This document shows, one piece after another, positions 48,001 through 60,000 of a stretch of DNA of 64,000 nucleotides. The DNA comes from Struthidea cinerea (lineage: Eukaryota; Chordata; Aves; Passeriformes; Corcoracidae), in contig VZTI01005310.1 in the NCBI GenBank assembly GCA_013397865.1, forward strand, positions 373,213-437,212, written 5' to 3'. The notes below the pieces were generated by a model, which saw nothing but the letters and a program-made list of their open reading frames with translations, was not told the origin of the DNA and searched no databases. How positions within the stretch are numbered: the first letter of the stretch is position 1; each line of letters starts with the position of its first letter. The position numbers were made by a program, and so were the translations under genes.

Positions 48001-51000
48001 TCCAGCCTTGTCTTGTGTTTAACGCATCAAAACTCTCTCCTGGCTGGTTTTCCAAGCAGCAGAAAGCTACAAAAGGTGTGTGTGGGGTGGGAAATCTTCC
48101 TAAACTCTGCGGCTTTGTAAATAACTTCATTCATCTGCAGTATGGGCAGTTTATTCCCTGAAATCAGAAATCCAAATATTGATAGAGATTAAAAAGTGTT
48201 TAAACCCCATTCTGATTTTCACTGGGACGTGACCCTTCTCTCTGCTGTGTCCAACCACCAGGGTGACAACAAGAAAATGGAAGATGCCAAGAGTTATCTG
48301 ACCCTTCCTTGCACCAAAACGGAGATGGAGGAGAAGGAGGCTCCCTCAGGGAAAAACCTGCACCCTCTGGCCAACTTCACCCCCACGAAGGACAGCACAA
48401 AGGACAGCTTCCAGATTGCCACGGTCATCTGCTCCACCAAACTCACCCAGAACGGTAGGGCTTGTGCTGGGAGTTGACATGCACAGGGCATTTTCTTCAG
48501 GCAGGTTTTTGTGTGTGGGCAGAGAGCTTCAGCTTTAGTTTTGCTGCTCTGTGTCAGTGGCAGCCCTGTGCCATCAGGCTGCCAGAACAAGCTCCCAGGA
48601 TGTTTGTGCAGCCTCTGGAAACCATTTCACACAGTTATTGGATCCAGACTGCCGATGCTAAACCCAACAAGTTTGTTGGCACATGTGGAAATGTCTCCTG
48701 TCAGTGACAGTGTCTGTGTTTTGTCAGAATTTTAAGTATTTAGGGTTAAATCCCTTCTGCCTGTTCCGAGAGCAGCAGTTGGGACTGAGCTCCCCAGGGG
48801 ATGATGTGCACTGACTCTGCCTTGCTGCCAGAGGGGTCAGAATAAAGAGTGATCTGTGAATGAGCCCAGCATGTGCTGGGAAATGATGGGAGATTTCCAG
48901 TAGCTCTGGAAGGCTCTTGGGATAAGCCATCACTCTAATAAAATTCCTGGCTGGAGATACCTGCTCTTGAGTCCATAAAAAATCCTGCAGAACGGTCTCC
49001 AAATGTATTATCAGATGGCAGCCAGGTTTCCATTTATAGCAGAGCTTCTCTCTCTTGCCAAGACAAAAGAAGCACCTCAAGGTAACGTTTTGTACCTCAG
49101 GGTGACTCTTCCTCGTGCACTGACTAAAAATAACCGCCAGCCTTGCTCTGGGCTGCTCTGCAGCCGTTCAGGCAGCTGGAAGCTGTGCTTGTTGCTGACT
49201 GCTGCGTTGTGTCCTTGCCAGTTGACCTGCTGGGATTGCTGAACTGGCGCTCCAACTCCCACAACATCGCCCACAACCTCAGGAAGCTCATGGAGGTGGA
49301 AGGAGGAGAAATTGTGAAGGTATTCACAGGGATTTGAGCCTCCTTGGTGCGCAGACTCTCACATGTCAGCCTGTACTGGACCCAGAAGGTGGCTGGGTGG
49401 GCTGGAAGGGTGGTTCTGGGTGCTGCAATGGGAGAATCAGCAAAGCATGGAATGGTTTGGCTTGGAAGGGACCTTAAAATCAGCTTTTTCCACCCCCTGC
49501 CGTGGGCAGGGACACCTTCCACTATCCCAGGGTGCTCCAACCTGGCCTTGGGCACTCCCAGGGATGGGGCAGCCACAGCTTCTCTGGGCACCTGTGCTCC
49601 ACCTCTCGTTACTGGAATTCACCAGAATTACAGAAGTTAAATATTCCAGGGATCAGGGAGAGGGCGGTGACTTTATTTTCCCCTTTATCCTTATGAAATA
49701 ACTGATACATCCGCAGCCTAACTTGTAATTTTCAATTCCTTTGTGGATGAGGACGGGCTTGCTGTGAATCTGGGAGCAGAGAGCCCAAAGATCTCACAGA
49801 ACTCTGCGGGGAATGGACCTGAAGTGGAGGGAATTCCCACAGAAAACAGTCTGGTGGAGGGTTCAGGAGGAGGTCTTACCTGCAGAGAGGGGTTCCGAGG
49901 GTGAACGTGCTGGGATTATGCAAGCTCCTGGTTTTACAGAGCAGCCAAACCACTGCAGTGAATGCAGTGTCCCTGCAGACAGGCTGTGGGCAGCGTCCTG
50001 CCTCGGGACAGGGTCGGGGCTGGCCGGGAGAGTTCAGGATTTTTATCCTGGGGGCTAAAAAGGTGACAGAGCAGCAAAATGGGGCCATTCAGGGCTGATA
50101 AGAAAAGATCTTCCTTGCTGTAGAGGTGATCATGACAATCATGAGCACAGGGCTCAGATCCCTTTGTGGATGTTTTCTCATGGACAGGTTTTACAGTTCA
50201 GCCAGGCTGGAAGGGGAGAAGATCCAACTCCTGCTCTTGTGCAGGATGCCAGAAGCAGCTGCCTTTCCCCACCCTTTTACTGTTCCTTTTCCCCTCTAGT
50301 TTTTGCCAGACACCCTCGATGCACTTTTCAACATCATGATGGAAATGTCAGAAAATGAAACCTATGATTTCCTGGTGTTCGATGCCCTGGTGAGTGAATC
50401 TTCTGTGGCTTCAGAGTTTGTTTTCAGCCACATTTCCAGTCTGTTCCTGGTGATTCCTTTAGATGAGCAGTTGGGATTTTGCTCTAGAAATAAGTTATAT
50501 TTAAACACTTCTTAAGGCTTTTTCGGGAGCCAGGACTGAAATACACTCAGGTTTTTTAGTGAAAACAGCAATAAATTGCACACACCCAGTGTTTAGTGGC
50601 TGTTAGAACATGAATAACTCTCTGTAGCATTAATGCAGCTGGTAAAACAAAGAAAAACTATAACCCAGCAAAATAAATGGAATTAGAGGTTATTCTATTC
50701 AAGTTCGACTGTGCAGCTCTGTGCATCTTTTCCTTCTGGATTTTTGGCAGGTATTTATTATTTCTTTGATTGGAGACATCAAGTTCCAGCATTTCAACGC
50801 TGTGCTTGAGACTTACATTTACAAACACTTCAGTGCAACCCTGGCCTACGTGTGAGTACTGGTCCCAGGCCTCGGTGTCACCCAGCAGTGTCACTGAGGG
50901 CTTTGGGGATGACATCAGCTCTTGGTGATGTACTTGATTAGGTCATTTTTGATGACGTTAATGTGATAAAGGCAGCAGAGAGCAGACTTCCATCCCTTCT

Positions 51001-54000
51001 CTGCCTTCAGGAGAGAAAGAATCCTTCTTGTTGTTCTTTTTGTCCTGTAAAAAGTTCTGTCATGAGAATTTTTTCTGTCAAAACAGACAGAAAAGACACT
51101 TCTGTCATGGATCTTGGCTTTCCAGCCCCTTGATCCAGCACCCCTCAGCCAAAGGTCATCACCCTCGTGGTAACAGAAGTGAAAAGTTAAAACTGAGGCC
51201 AAGAGGGAGGGCAAAGCCAGAAACCAAACTGTTTTTCTCCTCTAAAAGTCTCCTCTTAATTTTTACTGATCTGCATGAATTCCTGGGTGTCACCCTAATG
51301 GAAACACAGTTTGAAGTCCCCATCTCCTGGAATGCTTTCTTCCCTGCCACACGATCTCTGCTTCCATGGGATTTCCTTTCCTCCCTCTGCTCCGCGCGTG
51401 GGAATGCTCACATGGGGAGAGGGCGTCAGTCCCTTCCCCTGGGGGTGGGTTTTGCAGCTTCCTGGGCAGCTGCTTTTAGGGAAAAAGAAAAGCAGATCAA
51501 GAGGGTGGAATTTGTAGACTTTAGGCCAAGATTTCAGGAGGAAATGGGCTGTGAGGAGGAACCTCTGTGGTGTTTATGGGGCTGCAGTTCCTCTCTGGGA
51601 TAAGGAAGCTGGGCTTGCACAGGAACTGAGCCGTGCCTGGATTGGTTCCCCTTTTTTGTTTTTTTTCCAAAGGAAACTCACCAAAGTCCTGAACTGCTAC
51701 GTGGGGAATGCTGAGGACTCCAGCAAGACAGAGCTGCTCTTTGCAGCCCTGAAAGCCCTGAAATACCTGTTCAGATTCATCGTGCAGTCGCGGGTGCTGT
51801 ACCTGAGGTGGGTCCGGCCCTTCCATCCCTGTGCCTCCTCTGGGAAACCCACTGGAGCTTCTTCCAGTAAACACCACTAAAGGGGATGCTCTTCACCAAA
51901 TCCTCTATCGCTGACTTATTAAGAGGATCTTTCTGCCCTTTGTCTGCAGCTGGAACAAATAAGTTGAGCAAGAATTAAAATATCAGATTGGAAAGGAGAA
52001 AAACCTTTTAGTCCCCCCTAGCATGCAACAAGCAGCACGTGGTAGAGCTGAAAAGGAACCCAATATTTATTTTAATAAAGTAAAATGTGGAATTTCCTCC
52101 TCATTTTCAGGAACTTTAAGAAACAAATACACAAATACTTAAATTATTAGGTGAGGTGGGGGTGATCCATTCTCTAGCTGGGGTAAAGTCAATGACAGTG
52201 GTTTAACTGAAGCTTCAAATCATCTTCTCAGACATTCACAGTGAGGGCTTGAAACCCTTTATTCCTGTCCATTCTGGATTTTTTTTTTGTGTTTAATACT
52301 TGGAACCCAAGCAGGATTTGCTGCAGTGGCAGCTTAAAAAGTGCAGTTTTTCCCCTATGACAGATTCCAGCAGGAAATGACTGCAAAATCCCCAATTCCA
52401 TTTTTACCCCCATGTCTTTGTGGAAGGAGGTGGCATTAAGATGTTGTTCCACAGGATGAAATCCTGTTTCAGCTGCTGGGTTTCCATGTGTAACTGGCCC
52501 TGTTCTTTGCAGTGTTTATGGGAAAAGCGAGGATGGGAATGAGTTCAATGATGCAATTCGCCAGCTCTTCCTCTCCTTCAACGTCCTCATGGACCGGCCC
52601 CTGGAGGAGGCTGTCAAGATCAAGGTGAGCAGAATTTCCAGGGAAAAGTAACAATCTTTATTTAGATCAACTGGTGCAGCTGGGAAGGGGCTGGGCCAGA
52701 AGAAGGAATGAGAGAATTGTCCACGGATCCCTTCTCCCCCACCTTTCCCACTCTGCACTGCCGATCTGGGGTGGCTGGAGGCTCTGTGGATGCATAAATT
52801 CGATTTTAAACCAGTTCTCTACAGTTGTCCCCCTATTTGCTCTTGACAAAAACTGGATTTCCCACGTGTGTTTCATGTCCTTGGTTTTTTTCTTTTTTCA
52901 GGGGGCAGCTTTAAAGTATTTGCCAAGCATCATAAATGATGTCAAGCTGGTGTTTGACCCCGTTGAGCTCAGGTAACTATATTAAGTTTGTTTGTCCTCT
53001 AAACCCAGCTCATCTGGTGGGAAGAATTTTGGAAACTTGGCTAAAAACAGCCACTCTGGTTATGATCTGATGGTGCAGATCCTGTGCATGGACTCGAGGA
53101 GGGGCTTGCAGGGCTTTAAAGGAAGTCAGTGGAGTTCAGAGGATTCTGTGTATCCCAGTTTCTCATTCTGGAAGTGTCCCAGGCCAGGTTGGACGGGGCT
53201 TGGAGCAACCTGGGATAGTGGGAGGTGTCCCTGCCTATGGCAGGGGAGGTGCTGGGTGATTTTAAGGTCCCTTCCCACCAAAACCATTCCAGGATTCTGT
53301 GATCCTTACAGGCACCTTGAGATTTTACTGAAAACCAAAATCTGAGCGCAGTGAAGTTGAAATCTTGTGCAAGTTTCCACCAGTTCTTGGTGAATGCTCC
53401 TGAAAAGTGTGGCAAAGGCAGAGCCTTGGCTGGGAAAACAGAAGTTGTCTTTAGCCAGGAAATTCTCAGCCCTGTGGATTCCTGGTTTTGGTGCTCAGAG
53501 CTTTGCCCAGAGCTGCCCGTGGCTGCCCCTGGGTCCTGACACAAATGATTTGCTGGGAAGCAGCAGACAGGCAACAAATGTCCATGGAATTTAATTTAAG
53601 GGAATCTCGGGTTGGAGTGACTCATCTCTCCTGATGAAAGGGGCATCTGGAAGGAGGATGTGCTTTCGCTGCTGTGGATGTTCCAAGTTTCACCAGTGGG
53701 CTGCTGAGTCTGTTCAAAGTGAGTCTGTTCAGACTCCTGCGTTCCCCGTGTGTGGCAGCCACTGTGATTACCCCGAGCTGGCGCTGTGGGGCACGGAGCA
53801 GCACCCTGGTTGTGGGGTTTGTGACGTATCTGGTGTGTCCTGGAATAAAAGCTTCATTCCAAGAGGTTGAAGCCTGCAGCTCCTGAACACTGCTCACTTT
53901 TACTTCAAGTCCTGTGCTGAGCTTCTTGAAAATAAGTCAGGGCTCTGTAGTAATTTGCCTGTTGGATGGAATTCCCAGAGCAGCTGTGGCTGCCCCTGGG

Positions 54001-57000
54001 TCCCTGGAAGTGTCCAAGGCCAGGTTGGAGCAGCCTGGGACAGTGGGAGGTGTCCCTGCCCCTGGCAGGGGTGGCACTGGATGGGTTTTAAGTCCCTTCG
54101 AACCCAACCCATTCTGGGATTCTGTGATTCCATGGCTGGCCCAGGGCAGGGCAGTGTCGGGGTGGGATGGATGGGGTGCTGCTGGGTGGGAATGCTGACC
54201 CTCTGCTCCCTCTGCTCTGTACCCCAGTGTCCTCTTCAGCAAGTTCATCCAGAGCATTCCCGACAACCAGCTGGTCCGGCAGAAGCTGAACTGCCTGACC
54301 AAGATCGTGGAGAGCGACCTGTTCAAGCAGGCTGGTGAGTGGCATTTGGAAGGCTCTGGGTTCTGCCAGGGGTCACATCCCCTTAAAAACGAGTTCCCCT
54401 GGCAGTCATCCACCATTAAACCCATCCCTAGAAACATTCCTTGCCTTGGAAGGGTTTTTGCTGTTCAGGATTTATGCAATGCCCAGTATGTGGGGTCCTG
54501 ATCCAGGGTGGTGATTTAGAAAGAGGGAGAAGCTGAGTGTGTTGTTTGATGGAACAGACAGAATTCATAAATGAAAGGGTGGGGTTAGATGGGATATTGG
54601 GGTGGAATTCTTCCCTGGGAGGGTGGGGAGGGGCTGGGATGGAATTCCCAGAGCAGCTGTGGCTGCCCCTGGATCCCTGGAAGTGTCCAAGGCCAGGCTG
54701 GAGCAGCCTGGGACAACGGGAGGTGTCCCTGTCATGCCAGGGGTGGGATGAGATGATCTTTATGATCCCTCCCAACCCATTCTGGGGTTCCGGGGTTCAA
54801 AGTACAGATTATTTATGACTCTCTCCAGTCTGTTTGTTGTAACTCCAGTGGCTTTAGGCGAGTTCTGGTGTCCCAGATGAAATTCCTGTGTGGTGCCCAT
54901 GCCCAGGGCGTGCTGAGGCTCTGCTCTGACCCCGTGTCACTTTGCAGAGTGCAGAGATGCCCTCCTGCCCCTGCTCATCGATCAGCTGAGTGGGCAGCTG
55001 GATGACAACTCCAGCAAGCCCGACCACGAGGCCAGCTCCCAGCTCCTGAGCAGTGTCCTGGAAGTCCTGGACCGCAAAGATGTGGTGAGCACGAGCTCTC
55101 AGGGCTGCCAGTTCAGCTCATTTCTTCTTTTGAGAAGTTACCGTAAAGAAACATCCTCAACTTATGCTTTAATGAGTCAGAATTGTGATATTTATAGAAA
55201 TTGTGGTGCATTGCTGTGCAGTTCTTTGTAGTGGCTCTGTCTGAAATGGAGCCAGGAAAGGTTGAATTTGTTGTTGTCACTACTAGAAGCATTCACGTCC
55301 CTTTCTAGGGACCAAAAGGTCATCCCAGCTGCTGTGGTGGCTTGTTCAGTAATTTGGAGCAAGTCAAAGAAGTATTGTAGAAGCATCAGGAAAGTATTTT
55401 ATTATATGAAAAGGAGGAGGTTGCTCGTTCTCCCTTCATGAAATAGGGGCGATGATCACTGTTCAGCCAGAACAACACGGTTCCCCCTCTGGCCATGGGA
55501 GCTGTTCTGAGTGGCTGTGAGCAGAGAAAACAGATCAAAGCCCCAGGATGAGCTGATGAAGCTGGGACAGATCCATTAAGGGAATTCTCCACCAAGTGAA
55601 TCCCTGAGTGTTTGAATCGATCGCTCGTGTGTTTAAATCTCCTTTTTCTGCTTCCTCTAATGACAATTAAGCGCTGCCAGGGCAGTCTTCCCACACAGGG
55701 AGCTCTCCCTGCAGGCTGTGCACGAGGAATGGTCTCCAATGTCCCTTGCTGGCTGTCCCCAGGGTGCCACTGCTCTGCACATCCAGCTGATGATGGAGCG
55801 GCTGCTGCGCCGGATCAACCGCACGGTGATCGGGATGAACCGCCAGTCCCCGCACATCGTGAGAGCCTCCCCTGCCTGCCCTGCTCCCCCAGNNNNNNNN
55901 NNNNNNNNNNNNNNNNNNNNNNNNNNNNNNNNNNNNNNNNNNNNNNNNNNNNNNNNNNNNNNNNNNNNNNNNNNNNNNNNNNNNNNNNNNNNNNNNNNNN
56001 NNNNNNNNNNNNNNNNNNNNNNNNNNNNNNNNNNNNNNNNNNNNNNNNNNNNNNNNNNNNNNNNNNNNNNNNNNNNNNNNNNNNNNNNNNNNNNNNNNNN
56101 NNNNNNNNNNNNNNNNNNNNNNNNNNNNNNNNNNNNNNNNNNNNNNNNNNNNNNNNNNNNNNNNNNNNNNNNNNNNNNNNNNNNNNNNNNNNNNNNNNNN
56201 NNNNNNNNNNNNNNNNNNNNNNNNNNNNNNNNNNNNNNNNNNNNNNNNNNNNNNNNNNNNNNNNNNNNNNNNNNNNNNNNNNNNNNNNNNNNNNNNNNNN
56301 NNNNNNNNNNNNNNNNNNNNNNNNNNNNNNNNNNNNNNNNNNNNNNNNNNNNNNNNNNNNNNNNNNNNNNNNNNNNNNNNNNNNNNNNNNNNNNNNNNNN
56401 NNNNNNNNNNNNNNNNNNNNNNNNNNNNNNNNNNNNNNNNNNNNNNNNNNNNNNNNNNNNNNNNNNNNNNNNNNNNNNNNNNNNNNNNNNNNNNNNNNNN
56501 NNNNNNNNNNNNNNNNNNNNNNNNNNNNNNNNNNNNNNNNNNNNNNNNNNNNNNNNNNNNNNNNNGCCTGCCCTGCTCCCCCAGCACCTCTGACAGTGGG
56601 ATTCCTTCCCCTGGAGCCTGCCCTGCTCCCCCAGCACCCTGTGACAGTGGGATTCCTTCCCCTGGAGCCTTCCCTGCCCAGCCTGCTCCTCCAGCACCTC
56701 TGACAGTGGGATTCCTTCCTCTGGGAGCTCTCAGTGGGCAGCAGTGGGTGATGAACTCGTCTCTCCCTCCCCTGCAGGGCTTCTGTGCCACCAGCCGTGG
56801 CTGCTGGTGGTTTTCTGAGGATTAGGCTTCAGGTTACCCTACTCCAGTTTGAGCTGAGGGGTGATTTCACATCCCTTTGGGCCCCTGTGCACAGAATTCG
56901 GTGTCACTGCAGTGCCTAACAGGATTTTTGCTGCATTTTGTCACCTCAGGACTCAGGATGAAATACTGACAGATGAGGCACCCCCGAGGGGCGTTTCTGA

Positions 57001-60000
57001 CCCTTGTGTGGCAGTTCAGGGGTGTAAGCAGCTGGGGTGTTCTGATTTGCCCTGTATTTCCTGTACAGAAGGATGGGAAAGGCAGGAGCTGGGGATTTAT
57101 CTGGTTTTTGATAACTCTGGGGTCACTTCAGTGTGCCATCCATGAGAATTGCAGCTCCCATGTTAAATCTGAAAATCGGAGAGCTTGGAAAAGACCTTGA
57201 AGATCTGATGAAGTGGATCAATATATATAAAATAAAATTCTCTGTTTGAAGGACGTGTTTCTCTTGTGATCCCTGGGGAGAGAGAAAGCAACACCCAGAT
57301 TTCATGCTTGAGTTTTAGGAATTCTTGCCTGGTTTAGAGGACCAAACAGTCTCAGGTTGATGTCAGGACATAGATAAACAGGGCTGTGATCAGTGATACT
57401 TGATTAGGTCACACTGACATGCCACACTTGGCACTTACAGTGCTTTACCCAGGAAAATAACCCAGTATTTTGTGTTTTTCCCATTCCAGGGTATTTTCGT
57501 GGCCTGCATGACGGCCATCCTGAGGCAGATGGATGATTTCCATTACAGCCATTACATCAACACTTTCAAAACCAGGCAGGACATCATTGTAAGTCAGCCT
57601 GGCTGGGGAATTACCTCAGCCCACCCAGCATCACCACCCTCTGCTCTGCAGGGTCACTTCTGTGCTGAGGTCGGGGTGATCAAACCATCAGCAGTGGCTC
57701 CTGTGCCACAGCTTCTGGGAATTTATTCCTGTCACCCTTGCCGGGCATCAGGGGGGTGTTGCTGGCTCAGCAGAGCCCAAGAACAGCGTTTGTGGCATTG
57801 AGGAAAAACATTTTTAATGAGTTAAAAAAATGTTTGATTTGAGTCAGGAACCAGAAGAGGGAATGAAGCATTTCCCCCTCTCTGGCTCTCACTCTGTGCC
57901 CCTCTTCTCTTTATCCAAGTCTTTCCCCTCCTCTGGAGTTTCATTAAATGCTTGAATCTTGCTTTAGTGGCAGCACAGCTGAAAGTTCCCAAAATGTTAA
58001 AAATTCACGTCCCCAAAACTTTGGGTATGAAACCAGGTGAAACATTACATTTCTGAGGGTTTTTTCTGCTTAAAATCAGCAGATTTCCCCCCAAACTCCC
58101 CAAAATGGCCCAAACCAGTATTTTAGCAAGTCCCTGGTGCACAGCACAAGAACCTTTGGAGCTTTTTGTCCCTTTATTCCTTGTTTTGCAATTGGGAAGT
58201 GGCTGCTTATTGAAATACCAGCTGGGAAGGGCCTGGAGTTGTGTTCTTCCTGTACCCAATCCCAAATGGGTTTGGGATCCAGTTTGGGGGGCCAAGTTGA
58301 TCTCTTTTCTCCCTGTGCAGTTGGAATTACAGAATTTCACAGAAATCTCTTGCAAAATCAGCTGTCGAGCCAGCGTGGAGCAACACAGCCATCTACAGGT
58401 CACACTTCGTGCGGCTTCAGAGCTGGTTTTATCTTGCCCACATTATTTGTTGTGAAGGAAGGAAAGAAGGAAAAAAAGCCCAAATCAGGCAGATTGAGGA
58501 ATTCTGGAAGTGTTCATTCTGTGAGAAGATTTTCAGGAGGGTTATGGAAAATAACAATTTCTAGTCCAATTTTTATTCACCCTTCAATCTACAGGAGCAA
58601 AGCCACCTCTGTAGTGGTGTGGTAGTTGTGAACACCAACAGAAAATTCTGTTTTACTGCAAGAACTGCTCTTATTTTTCTTGTTCATTATGTGTTTTTTT
58701 TGTGCTGGTATTTTCAGCCCTGGCTTGGCATCATTCCCCGGTTGGTTTCGCACTTTTAGGAGTTGATTCATATCCTCAAGGTGCCCGTGTCAAGTCCAAC
58801 CCTCTCCATCAGGCTCTGATTCAATAATGGCAAAAGGGTTTTTACTGAGGCAGCCCCAAGTGCTCCATTTCTCCATCAATATCTTGCCAATTCTTCAGCC
58901 CAGTCTGTTCAGCTCAACAGATTTTTTTGCTGGTGATCATTTCAAGGGGATGGTTCCTCCTGTGACCTTCGTGTCCCTCTCGTTTTTGAATCTTAATGTG
59001 CTGCTGCAGAGAATAGAATTGATTTAAGAGCTCAGAGGTGGCTTTTGTGTCTGCAGAGACCACAAGGAGGAGATCAATATTCCTGATATTCCTTTCTTTT
59101 GCTCATCTCTGTTCTTTTTCCTTTTTTTTTTTCTCAGTCTGCAATTCAACCTTGCTTTTTCCAAGTTTGAAGTCTTGTCTGGAGGGTNATTCCTTTCTTT
59201 TGCTCATCTCTGTTCTTTTTCCTTTTTTTTTTTTCTCAGTCTGCAATTCAACCTTGCTTTTTCCAAGTTTGAAGTCTTGTCTGGAGGGTGTTTGTACAAA
59301 AAGTGTCTTTTTTTGCAATAATGTAGAGTAATTCTAGATCACATCTCTGGTGTTATATTCGCTGCCTCTCCTTAACTGTCCTTAAACTGGACCAGGAAAG
59401 GTTTAACTAATTAGTGAGTGAAAACACTTTGCAATTTCAGGCTTTCTGGATCACTCTGCTGCACTGTCACCATGCAGAGATTTGGGAACAAACCCCACAA
59501 TATTGGTTTTGCTCTCTAATCCAGCTCGTGCACAGCACTCCCTCCAGCACAGCTTAATGCAAAACAGCAAAGACAGATTTAATTAAACAGATCCACATTC
59601 TGTGCAATTATTTCTCCTTGTGCAGCTGGATGGATGAGATGTCAGGAATAATTTCATTATTGGGCCGTGCCCACACAGTGAGAGACCCCTCTGAGGAGGG
59701 GCAGGGCATTGATTGCCAATCAGCGTGGTCGTTAATCAATGCAGACACAAACATTTGCATTTCCTGAGGTCACAGCATCATCTCCCTGTAATTCCATGGA
59801 CAAAAAACCACCACGTGCGACCTGATGGGTTTTGTTTTTCCGACAGGACTTCCTGATGGAAACGTTCATTATGTTCAAGGATCTGATTGGGAAGAACGTG
59901 TATGCAGCTGACTGGATGGTCATGAACATGATGCAGAGCAGGTACAGGGTTAAGCCTGCGTTAAGCCTGGCTTTAGAACCTCCCTAGGCCTGAAAGGAGG

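Larger units (their letters stand above)
52973..54227 (+). other. DOCK5: DOCK5 intron 24
   Basis: A 1.25-kb intron with two forward CR1 3' ends and about 650 bp of unrecognised sequence between them. Confidence 0.85.
55859..57489 (+). other. DOCK5: DOCK5 intron 27 with assembly gap
   Basis: It holds a minisatellite on both sides of the gap and about 750 bp of unremarkable sequence before exon 28. True length is unknown because of the gap. The coding phase across it is preserved and no residues seem missing relative to the family. Confidence 0.85.

Noticed and set aside
55612..56791. Several frames over 290 codons spanning the gap
   Set aside because: Most of each is N; only the 32 codons of DOCK5 exon 27 are real.
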